Shown: positions 1 to 4,689 of the stretch, one piece after another
How positions within the stretch are numbered: position 1 is the stretch's first letter
Layout of the letters: every line of letters begins with the position of its first letter
DNA from: Armatimonadota bacterium
GTDB taxonomy: Bacteria; Actinomycetota; Acidimicrobiia; Spongiisociales; UBA5794
DNA length: 5,563 nucleotides
Assembly (NCBI GenBank): GCA_008501565.1
Contig: QQUL01000345.1
Span: 1 to 5,563, forward strand
Direction: 5' to 3'
Notes under the pieces: generated by a model
Seen by the model: the letters and a program-made list of their open reading frames with translations, nothing else
Databases searched by the model: none
What the model was told of the DNA's origin: nothing
Position numbers and translations under genes: made by a program

Positions 1-110
1 CCATCGAACCGCCGGATGCCTCCTTCGAGACCGCAGCGCCCGACTGTGGCGACGACACGATGACCATCACGTTCGAGGGCTACACATCCATCTGGAACCG
101 AGTCGGCTAG
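1..110 (+). CDS. 3' end of an unidentified protein gene (5' end outside window)
   Basis: An open frame enters from the left edge (codons in phase from base 3) and stops at TAG 108-110, giving 35 visible residues. The tail includes APDCGDDTMTITFEGY and ends SIWNRVG. The composition (acidic, Thr-rich, alternating hydrophobic residues, one Cys) would suit the last beta strands of an exported or extracytoplasmic domain, but that is inference from a very short piece. I do not recognise the family. It converges on the HAD hydrolase gene, with 62 bp between the two stop codons. The frame could be fortuitous; its favour is the sensible protein-like composition and the lack of any better frame here. 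Confidence 0.45.
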   Translation, partial: IEPPDASFETAAPDCGDDTMTITFEGYTSIWNRVG

Positions 111-127
111 CGGCGCGTACCCAGGGT

Positions 128-143
128 AAGAAGCCACCGTGGC
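128..143 (-). terminator. Possible weak terminator of the HAD hydrolase gene
   Basis: Read on the - strand, the DNA 30 nt past the HAD stop codon gives GCCA-CGG-TGGC followed by TTCTT. This is a 4-bp stem with a 3-nt loop and a short T-rich tail. Next to it, TACCCAGGGTA (118-128) is a second short palindrome. Both lie in the 62-bp gap between convergent genes, where a terminator is expected. The stems are short and the T tract is interrupted, so the call is weak. Confidence 0.22.
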
Positions 144-172
144 GGTAGGTCACAGCCCAGAGAACAACGCAA

Positions 173-847
173 TCAAGGTTGCGAGGCTCCGACGATGCGT
201 GTGGCGGCCGTCTCGATGTCGGGCGCCACGAACGTTGGATCGGGGAATGCCTCGCTGTAGGACCGGCCGTCCCGGGCGATGAACACACCCTGGCACCCCG
301 AAGCCATTGCCCCTGCAACATCCCAGTCATGGGCGGCGACCATCACGAGAAACGATGGCTCGACACTGAGCTGCGCCGCGGCCGCGAGGTAGACGGATCG
401 GTGTGGTTTGAATCGTTCGACCATCTCGACAGACATGATCGCGTCAAACAGTGGCGCAAGTTCGGCGTGTTCCAGCTGCGCCTGAGCCGTGGTCAATGGC
501 GAGTTCGTCAGTGCTGCAACCGAAAACCCGGCATTTTTCAGGAGTTCAATCCCCGGAGCAGAATCCCGGTGCGGAGGCAATCTTGTGAGTAGATGGGAGA
601 CAGTCGTGAGATCGTGACTTGATACTGCCACCCGATACTTGTCTGCAACGCTTGTCAGAGCGTTCGCAGCGAGTTCGGTGAACGGCGTGTAGATGTTGAT
701 GACCGACGATACGAACGAAAGGCGAAGGAGTTCGGAGAACCATTCAGCCGCGGACGGACGATCATCGAAGTGATCGTGGAACCACACTCGCACGGGTGCG
801 AGGTCGAGCAGCGTCTCGTTGACATCGAACACGACGGTTGGTGTCAT
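173..847 (-). CDS. HAD-superfamily hydrolase, haloacid dehalogenase type II-like
   Basis: This 224-residue protein has the length and motif order of the type II (L-2-)haloacid dehalogenase group. Motif I is FDVNETLLD, with Asp8 as the predicted nucleophile and Thr12. Motif II is LTNS (Thr114-Asn115). Motif III is FKPHRSVY, with Lys147 and Tyr153. Motif IV is AAHDWDVAGA, with Asp176. A helical cap domain fits roughly residues 15-95. HAD enzymes form an aspartyl-ester intermediate and hydrolyse C-halogen or phosphate bonds. Asn10 replaces the second Asp of the phosphatase motif DxD, which favours a dehalogenase-like rather than a phosphatase mechanism. However, the Ser and Asn of the L-DEX active-site segment SSNAWD are Ala171 and His173 here, so the true substrate is uncertain. 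The protein is probably cytoplasmic. The gene stands alone, divergent from the lipoprotein gene. ATG 845-847 is the start because motif I follows at once. There is no clear Shine-Dalgarno sequence, and the gene may be leaderless. Confidence 0.88.
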   Translation of the reverse strand: MTPTVVFDVNETLLDLAPVRVWFHDHFDDRPSAAEWFSELLRLSFVSSVINIYTPFTELAANALTSVADKYRVAVSSHDLTTVSHLLTRLPPHRDSAPGIELLKNAGFSVAALTNSPLTTAQAQLEHAELAPLFDAIMSVEMVERFKPHRSVYLAAAAQLSVEPSFLVMVAAHDWDVAGAMASGCQGVFIARDGRSYSEAFPDPTFVAPDIETAATRIVGASQP

Positions 848-853
848 GTCGAC

Positions 854-859
854 AACTTA
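854..859 (-). promoter_or_regulatory. Candidate -10 element for a leaderless HAD hydrolase transcript
   Basis: On the - strand TAAGTT lies 6 nt before the ATG of the hydrolase gene. It fits the TANNNT form of actinobacterial -10 elements. Transcription would begin at or very near the A of the start codon, which agrees with the absence of a Shine-Dalgarno sequence. The -35 region (GCGAAC, 18 nt further upstream) does not resemble the consensus. This is an inference from spacing. Confidence 0.35.
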
Positions 860-895
860 CCGTTGGTGCGATCGCGTGTTCGCCGGACTCAGGCG

Positions 896-901
896 TACAA
901 T
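896..901 (+). promoter_or_regulatory. Candidate -10 element for the lipoprotein gene
   Basis: TACAAT matches the TATAAT consensus at five of six bases and lies 57 nt before the lipoprotein ATG, inside the 111-bp divergent intergenic region. No convincing -35 box sits 16-18 nt upstream, so this is a single-element call. Confidence 0.35.
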
Positions 902-958
902 CATCGGAAGAAGATTGGTGGAGCGCGCATGTGCGGCACCCGATGAGAGGGGACTCTG

Positions 959-1465
959 ATGAGGCGAGTGGTGGTACTTCTGGCGGCGCTTGCCGTAGTC
1001 GTGGCAGGGTGTTCATCGCCGAGCGACACGATGGCAGAGAACCTTGCCGAAAGCATTGACGGCGTCAAGGACGTCGATATCAACTCGGATACCGGCGAGA
1101 TCAAGTTCGAAACGGATGACGGATCCATCAATATCGGAGGGGGCGAGGTTCCGAGCGATCTCTTCGTTCCACTTCCCAGCGGGTACGACGTTCAGGCAGT
1201 GATCCAAACCGATGATGGAACGAGTGTCAGCGTTGCGTACGACCAGGGTCGATACGACGAACTCGTCTCGTATTTCGAGGACTGGACCAACTCCGACTCG
1301 CCCGATTGGGAGCATGGCTCGCTCAACATGGATCAGGGTGGGTCGAGTTTCCGATCTGACAACTGGAGCATGTCCGACCGAGGAATCAACCTCGCCGATT
1401 GCATGACAGCAGCATCCACCGATGGGAAGCCGAACGCAGCCTGCGTCATTGTCATCTCCGAGTAG
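959..1465 (+). CDS. Small secreted lipoprotein of unknown function
   Basis: The gene encodes 168 residues. The N-terminus is a textbook lipoprotein signal: two Arg (2-3), a hydrophobic core (residues 4-16) and a lipobox VAGC with Cys18 as the lipidation site. Signal peptidase II would cleave before Cys18 and leave the protein anchored on the outer face of the membrane. The mature part is acidic. It has a Ser/Asp-rich linker (19-35), a segment with beta-strand-like periodicity (36-62), then a core containing VPLPSGYDV (70-78) and YDELVSYFEDW (99-109) that resembles the small alpha/beta domains of several actinobacterial lipoproteins. Cys148 and Cys162 near the C-terminus could form a disulfide. 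I cannot name a family. The start is well set: AGAGGGGA (946-953) is a strong ribosome binding site 5 nt before ATG 959. The gene is followed by 278 bp of non-coding DNA, so it is probably not part of the ribosomal operon. Confidence 0.85.
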   Translation: MRRVVVLLAALAVVVAGCSSPSDTMAENLAESIDGVKDVDINSDTGEIKFETDDGSINIGGGEVPSDLFVPLPSGYDVQAVIQTDDGTSVSVAYDQGRYDELVSYFEDWTNSDSPDWEHGSLNMDQGGSSFRSDNWSMSDRGINLADCMTAASTDGKPNAACVIVISE

Positions 1466-1487
1466 TGTCTTTGGGTTCCAAGGACTC

Positions 1488-1517
1488 TTGGCGATAGAAA
1501 ACCGGGCGTTCTACACT
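1488..1517 (+). promoter_or_regulatory. Probable main promoter of the rpmJ-rplQ operon
   Basis: TTGGCG (1488-1493) and TACACT (1512-1517) are separated by 18 bp, and each matches the housekeeping sigma-factor consensus (TTGACA, TATAAT) at four of six bases. Transcription would start near 1524, giving a leader of about 220 nt before rpmJ. It is the best two-box promoter I could find in the gap. A TTGACC box at 1714-1719 has no partner. A second weak pair, TTGGGT (1471-1476) and GATAGA (1493-1498), overlaps it. Confidence 0.5.
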
Positions 1518-1523
1518 CCGGTC

Positions 1524-1743
1524 AACGGCTCGCGAGAGCTGTGATTTGTTGTGATTAGACGACGTCGTTGATATCGGCGGACCGCCAAGCCTTCACCCCC
1601 AACCAACGGGTTTCGCTCGGCCGACGCTGGAGTAGAGGTCCATCGCACAGGCAACCCCACGAGGGTCCTGCGTGCTTGGTTCCCACCCTCCCGCACCTGA
1701 TATCGGCGGTGTGTTGACCAAAAAGACAGGACAGGAAGCCAGC
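1524..1743 (+). other. Long structured 5' leader of the alpha operon (possible r-protein autoregulatory region)
   Basis: From the predicted transcription start to the rpmJ ATG there are about 220 nt with no convincing gene. Hairpin 1 (1525-1542) has a 7-bp stem (one G-U pair) closed by the tetraloop GCGA, a GNRA loop. Hairpin 2 (1645-1675) has an inner stem ACCC/GGGT around the loop CACGA and an outer seven pairs with a CG bulge. In enterobacteria S4 represses the equivalent operon by binding a leader pseudoknot, and rpsD is in this operon. A control role is therefore plausible, but no homology to a known leader was tested. A 12-bp direct repeat (1569-1580, 1698-1709) and palindromes at 1559-1586 also lie here. 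The ribosome binding site AGGAAG (1733-1738) ends it. Confidence 0.4.
1569..1709 (+). repeat. Pair of 12-bp direct repeats TGATATCGGCGG in the leader
   Basis: The two exact copies are at 1569-1580 and 1698-1709, 129 bp apart from start to start. Only the 12-bp cores match; flanking bases differ. Both lie between the operon promoter and rpmJ, the second 34 bp before the start codon. They could be protein-binding sites, alternative pairing strands in the mRNA, or chance. Confidence 0.55.
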
Positions 1744-1857
1744 ATGAAAGTCAGAGCCTCTGCGAAGAAGATGTGCGACAACTGTCGCGTCATCCGCAGG
1801 CATGGCCGTGTTTGGGTCATCTGTCAGAACCCACGCCACAAGCAGCGTCAGGGGTAA
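1744..1857 (+). CDS. rpmJ: 50S ribosomal protein L36 (bL36), zinc-binding form
   Basis: The protein has 37 residues, the usual length of L36, and begins with the family hallmark MKVRAS. L36 is the smallest large-subunit protein and binds 23S rRNA. The zinc ribbon ligands are Cys11, Cys14, Cys27 and His32 (spacing C-x2-C-x12-C-x4-H), so this is the zinc-containing (C+) paralogue. The ATG has the site AGGAAG (1733-1738) 5 nt upstream. An in-frame TTG at 1714 would add ten residues, but L36 proteins start at MKV, so it was not used. It is the first gene of the operon. infA, which normally precedes rpmJ, is not in the window. rpsM follows after 6 bp. Confidence 0.97.
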   Translation: MKVRASAKKMCDNCRVIRRHGRVWVICQNPRHKQRQG

Positions 1858-1863
1858 CCACGA

Positions 1864-2241
1864 ATGGCACGAATCGGCGGAGTCGACCTCCCAAGGGACA
1901 AGCGCATTGAAATCGGTTTGACCTATGTCTTCGGCATCGGAATCTCGAGTTCACGCACCATCCTTTCAGCACTCGAAATCGATATTGACACGAAGGTCAG
2001 GGATCTCTCAGATTCAGAGGTTCTCAAGATCAGGCAGTTCATCGACAGCAACTACACGATCGAGGGCGATCTGCGCCGCAACACCGCGCAGAACATCAAG
2101 CGAAAGATCGAGATTGGTTGCTATCAGGGGCTACGCCACCGTCGAGGACTCCCGGTACGTGGACAGCGCACACACACCAACGCTCGCACCCGCAAGGGCA
2201 AGCGTGTGGCAATCGCCGGTAAGAAGAAGGTCACCAAGTAA
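1864..2241 (+). CDS. rpsM: 30S ribosomal protein S13 (uS13)
   Basis: The protein has 125 residues, normal for bacterial S13, which sits in the head of the small subunit, contacts the P-site tRNA and forms bridges to the 50S. It starts MARIGGVDLP and has a Gly-Ile-Gly turn at 24-26. The long central helices are followed by the family signature at 86-112 (CYQGLRHRRGLPVRGQRT, then NARTRKG). The C-terminal tail is highly basic (KGKRVAIAGKKKVTK) and in the family reaches toward tRNA. The site AGGGG (1850-1854) overlaps the end of rpmJ, 9 nt before the ATG, which suggests coupling. The stop TAA overlaps the ATG of rpsK by one base. Confidence 0.98.
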   Translation: MARIGGVDLPRDKRIEIGLTYVFGIGISSSRTILSALEIDIDTKVRDLSDSEVLKIRQFIDSNYTIEGDLRRNTAQNIKRKIEIGCYQGLRHRRGLPVRGQRTHTNARTRKGKRVAIAGKKKVTK

Positions 2242-2723
2242 TGACCACTGAAGCCACCGACCAAGCTGTACCGCAGCAGGATGTACCCGAGCAGGTGACA
2301 CCCGAGCCGGTAGCACCCGAGCCGGCCCCAACTGGCACGGAGGCCGCCCAACCGCGCCGTCGCCGTGCCAAGAGGACGATCTCCCACGGCCAGGTACACA
2401 TCAAGGCAAGTTTCAACAACACGATCCTGACGATCACCGATCAGGACGGCAAGGTTGCCGCGTGGACCTCAGGTGGATCAGTGGGATTCAAGGGTTCGCG
2501 CAAGTCCACACCCTACGCCGCACAGGTGGCAGCCGAACAGGCAGCCCGCAAAGCAGGCGAGATGGGGATCCGCAAGCTTGATGTCATCGTCCGGGGCTCA
2601 GGCTCAGGACGCGAGACCGCGATCCGAACACTCCAGAACATGGGTATCGAGATCACGGGCATCAAGGACGTGACGCCGGTACCGCACAACGGCTGCCGTC
2701 CCAAGAAGCGGAAGGGTCGTTAG
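2241..2723 (+). CDS. rpsK: 30S ribosomal protein S11 (uS11) with acidic Pro-rich N-terminal extension
   Basis: Residues 39-160 form a complete S11, which binds 16S rRNA on the platform near the decoding region. Conserved blocks are the basic start RRRRAKR (39-45), SFNNTILTITD (57-67), KSTPYAAQVAAE (88-99), the loop GSGSGRETAIR (119-129) and PHNGCRPKKRKGR (148-160). The usual GPG of the loop is GSG here. Residues 1-38 are extra: S11 is usually about 130 residues, and this one is 160. The extension is acidic and contains pentapeptide repeats (AVPQQ, DVPEQ, VTPEP, VAPEP). The start is supported by the TAATG overlap with rpsM and by AAGG (2227-2230), 10 nt upstream. There is no later ATG before residue 108. 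GTG at codon 19 is an alternative but has no good ribosome binding site. Confidence 0.96.
   Translation: MTTEATDQAVPQQDVPEQVTPEPVAPEPAPTGTEAAQPRRRRAKRTISHGQVHIKASFNNTILTITDQDGKVAAWTSGGSVGFKGSRKSTPYAAQVAAEQAARKAGEMGIRKLDVIVRGSGSGRETAIRTLQNMGIEITGIKDVTPVPHNGCRPKKRKGR
2265..2324 (+). repeat. Four imperfect 15-bp tandem units inside rpsK
   Basis: The units GCTGTACCGCAGCAG, GATGTACCCGAGCAG, GTGACACCCGAGCCG and GTAGCACCCGAGCCG run head to tail in phase with the S11 reading frame. They encode AVPQQ, DVPEQ, VTPEP and VAPEP. The last two units differ at only three positions, which suggests recent duplication. Confidence 0.75.
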
Positions 2724-2725
2724 AC

Positions 2726-3331
2726 ATGGCTCGATACACCGGCCCACGAACCAAGGTAAGCCGCCGTGCTCGTCAACTCCTCGACGAGAACAAGGCCAAG
2801 TACTACGACCGACGCCCATACCCACCGGGGCAGCACGGCCGTGGACGCATCCGCGAATCCCAGTACCAGATCCAGCTTCGTGAGAAGCAGAAGCTCAAGT
2901 TCATGTACGGCGTACTCGAAAAGCAGTTCCGCAAGTACTACAAGAACGCTGCGAAGAAGAGTGGCATCACGGGTACCAACCTGCTGGTGATTCTTGAGAC
3001 ACGACTCGACAACGTCGTGTATCGCGCAGGCTTCGCAAGTACGCGGCCCCAGGCTCGCCAACTTGTGAACCACGCCCACTTCCTGGTCAACGATCGCAGG
3101 GTTGACATTCCGTCGTATGAAGTACGGCCGGGTGACGTCATCACGATCAGGGACCGTAGCAAGGCAATTCTTCCCATTCAGCATGCAATCGACACCGTCG
3201 GTCGTTCAACGCCCGAGTGGCTGGTGCCAGATACCAAGGAACGATCCATCACGATCGATTCGCTTCCGAGCAGGGAGCAAATCGACACCGAAATCAAGGA
3301 ACAACTCATCGTCGAGCTCTACTCCAAGTAG
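2726..3331 (+). CDS. rpsD: 30S ribosomal protein S4 (uS4), cysteine-free form
   Basis: This 201-residue protein is a standard-length S4, a primary 16S rRNA binder that nucleates assembly of the 30S body and guards the mRNA entry tunnel. It begins MARYTGPR; the N-terminal region (1-90) includes RPYPPGQHGRGR (30-41) and YQIQLREKQKLKFMYGVLEKQF (47-68). The S4 RNA-binding domain covers about 91-155, with ETRLDNVVYRAGFA and the segment around FLVNDRRVDIPSYEVRPGD. It has no cysteine at all, so it is the zinc-independent C- type. The site GGAAGGG (2710-2716) inside the rpsK end lies 9 nt before the ATG, and only 2 bp separate the genes. In E. coli S4 is the translational repressor of this operon; whether it does so here is unknown. 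Confidence 0.98.
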   Translation: MARYTGPRTKVSRRARQLLDENKAKYYDRRPYPPGQHGRGRIRESQYQIQLREKQKLKFMYGVLEKQFRKYYKNAAKKSGITGTNLLVILETRLDNVVYRAGFASTRPQARQLVNHAHFLVNDRRVDIPSYEVRPGDVITIRDRSKAILPIQHAIDTVGRSTPEWLVPDTKERSITIDSLPSREQIDTEIKEQLIVELYSK

Positions 3332-3370
3332 AACCCGATGACGAGTAACGAATCGACCACAGGAGCGAAC

Positions 3371-4327
3371 GTGCTCATCACCCAACGCCCCACAATCGAA
3401 GAAGAGATCCTCTCAGATGAACGTTCAAAGTTCATCGTCGGGCCACTGGAGCCGGGCTTCGGCTACACGCTTGGGAACACCATGCGCCGTACTCTGCTCG
3501 CCCGTATTCCGGGTGCCGCGATCACATCGGTGCGTATCGATGGTGTCCAGCACGAGTTTTCGACCATTGAGGGTGTCGTCGAAGACGTCGTGGATCTCAT
3601 TTTGAACCTCAAGCAGGTTGTCCTCAGAATCGAGGACGACGAGCCACAGACCATGTACCTGTCCGCAAAAGGCAAGGGCGAGGTCACCGCTGGCGACATA
3701 AATGCCCCGGCCGGTGTCGAGGTCATCAACAAGGATCTACATCTTGCCGAGATGTCGGCAAGCGGGAAGCTCGAGATCGAGCTGACCGCCGAACGTGGTG
3801 TTGGCTATCGCTCGGCAGATCGCAACAAGAAGAGCGAGACCATCGGAGTGATTCCGATCGACTCGATCTTCTCGCCGGTTCGCAAGGTTGCGTACCGCGT
3901 CGAGAACACCCAGGTCGGGCAGCGGACGGACTTCGACAAGTTGATACTCGACGTGGAAACCGATGCTTCGATTACACCCGCTGAGGCCATTTCTTCAGCC
4001 GGTGGAACGCTTCGGAATCTCTTTGAGCTGTTCGCTGAGATGGAGGAGTACGAGGCTCTCGCGCTCGACGAGCTGGCGCCTATCGAGGCATCCGGTCAAG
4101 AGCACCTTGACCTTCCCATCGAAGCTCTCGATCTTTCTGAGCGTCCTCGTAACTGTCTGCGACGTGCCCAGGTACAGACTGTTGGTGAACTCATCGAAAA
4201 GACCGAAGAGGACCTTCTCAACATCACAAACTTCGGCATGAAGAGTCTCGAAGAAGTCGTGGCCAAGCTCGATGAGCTCGGTTTCGGTCTCAAGAACTAC
4301 GCCGACGCGGATACGAGTCCTGTCTGA
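3371..4327 (+). CDS. rpoA: DNA-directed RNA polymerase subunit alpha
   Basis: Alpha forms the dimer that nucleates RNA polymerase assembly and reads UP elements and activators. With the GTG start it has 318 residues. The N-terminal domain (about 1-220) carries the dimerisation block GFGYTLGNTMRRTLLARIPG (30-49). An acidic Glu/Asp-rich linker (about 221-245) leads to the C-terminal domain (about 250-310) with two helix-hairpin-helix units. The DNA-contact residues are kept: Arg258, Asn261, Cys262, Gly289, Lys291 and Ser292, matching E. coli Arg265, Asn268, Cys269, Gly296, Lys298 and Ser299. Start choice: GTG 3371 has the strong site AGGAG (3361-3365) 5 nt upstream and gives MLITQRPT, typical of actinobacterial RpoA. 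The upstream ATG 3338 has no ribosome binding site and would add 11 unusual residues. The stop overlaps the ATG of rplQ (TGATG). Confidence 0.96.
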   Translation: MLITQRPTIEEEILSDERSKFIVGPLEPGFGYTLGNTMRRTLLARIPGAAITSVRIDGVQHEFSTIEGVVEDVVDLILNLKQVVLRIEDDEPQTMYLSAKGKGEVTAGDINAPAGVEVINKDLHLAEMSASGKLEIELTAERGVGYRSADRNKKSETIGVIPIDSIFSPVRKVAYRVENTQVGQRTDFDKLILDVETDASITPAEAISSAGGTLRNLFELFAEMEEYEALALDELAPIEASGQEHLDLPIEALDLSERPRNCLRRAQVQTVGELIEKTEEDLLNITNFGMKSLEEVVAKLDELGFGLKNYADADTSPV

Positions 4328-4677
4328 TGCCCCGCCCGAAGAAGGGTGCCCGACTCGGCGGAGGCCCGTCCCACCAGCGAAAGATTCTGGCGAACCTGAC
4401 GGTGTCGCTCATTGAGCACGAGCAGGTCACGACGACCCATGCCAAGGCAAAGGTGCTTCGCCCCTATGCCGAAAAGGTCATCACCAAGGCACGACGGGGC
4501 GATCTCCACGCTCGCCGAACGATTCTCCGCAAGATCGAGAACAAGGACGCCGTCACGAAACTGTTCGACGATGTAGCGCCGCGCTACACGGAACGACCGG
4601 GCGGATATCTCCGTATCACCAAGCTCGGACCCCGTACGGGTGACGGCGCCGAAATGGCGAAAGTGGAGTTGGTCTGA
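4327..4677 (+). CDS. rplQ: 50S ribosomal protein L17 (bL17)
   Basis: The protein has 116 residues, the size of the conserved bL17 core without the long C-terminal extension that some actinobacteria carry. L17 binds 23S rRNA near the peptide exit region and helps early 50S assembly. It begins MPRPKKGARLGGGPSHQRKILANL, and the family signature follows at 37-54 (THAKAKVLRPYAEKVITK). The C-terminal part GGYLRITKLGPRTGDGAEMAKVELV is the usual end of the core. There is no strong ribosome binding site. The ATG overlaps the rpoA stop, so translation is probably coupled. It is the last gene of the operon: a perfect hairpin covers its stop codon, and the next gene has its own apparent promoter. Confidence 0.98.
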   Translation: MPRPKKGARLGGGPSHQRKILANLTVSLIEHEQVTTTHAKAKVLRPYAEKVITKARRGDLHARRTILRKIENKDAVTKLFDDVAPRYTERPGGYLRITKLGPRTGDGAEMAKVELV

Positions 4678-4689
4678 CGACCAACTCCA
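4664..4689 (+). terminator. Perfect 11-bp hairpin around the rplQ stop codon, probable operon terminator
   Basis: TGGAGTTGGTC (4664-4674) pairs exactly with GACCAACTCCA (4679-4689) around the loop TGAC, and the TGA of the loop is the rplQ stop codon. The left arm encodes the last residues of L17. The stem is stable enough for an intrinsic terminator, but the following bases (GCTCACAGCTTTCAG) are only mildly T-rich and contain no true U tract. It may therefore act as a weak or factor-assisted terminator or as a block to 3' exonucleases. It is the only strong hairpin I found between the operon and the NUDIX gene. Confidence 0.55.

Noticed and set aside
179..592. 137-codon open frame on the + strand opposite the HAD gene
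   Set aside because: It is antisense to a protein with all HAD motifs. Its own translation is Arg/His/Trp-rich without motifs and has no convincing ribosome binding site.
868..875. GCGATCGC octamer, identical to the cyanobacterial HIP1 sequence
   Set aside because: I noticed only this copy in the window, and the genes do not look cyanobacterial. A chance palindrome in GC-rich DNA is sufficient.
1478..1491. Hairpin CCAAG-GACT-CTTGG as a terminator of the lipoprotein gene
   Set aside because: It has only five base pairs and no T tract, and it overlaps the -35 box of the operon promoter. It is probably incidental.
1641..1700. Possible tRNA or small RNA in the leader (paired segments and GGTTCCCACC)
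   Set aside because: No cloverleaf can be drawn: there is no acceptor stem, no T-loop GGTTCRANYCC and no anticodon arm. The hairpin was kept only as a leader element.
1714..1719. TTGACC as the -35 box of a second rpmJ promoter
   Set aside because: The bases 17 nt downstream (AGCCAG) do not resemble a -10 box and lie on the ribosome binding site.
1672..1743. N-terminally extended rpmJ starting at ATG 1672 or TTG 1714
   Set aside because: L36 is a 37-38 residue protein that begins MKV, and AGGAAG lies at the right distance from ATG 1744.
1555..1839. Open frames on the - strand across the rpmJ leader and rpmJ (75-94 codons)
   Set aside because: They overlap the certain rpmJ gene, have atypical composition (clusters of Arg, Trp and Cys) and lack ribosome binding sites. 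The leader is better explained as non-coding.
2720..3184. 154-codon open frame on the - strand opposite rpsD
   Set aside because: Shadow of the highly conserved rpsD frame. The translation looks like no known protein and no promoter or ribosome binding site is present.
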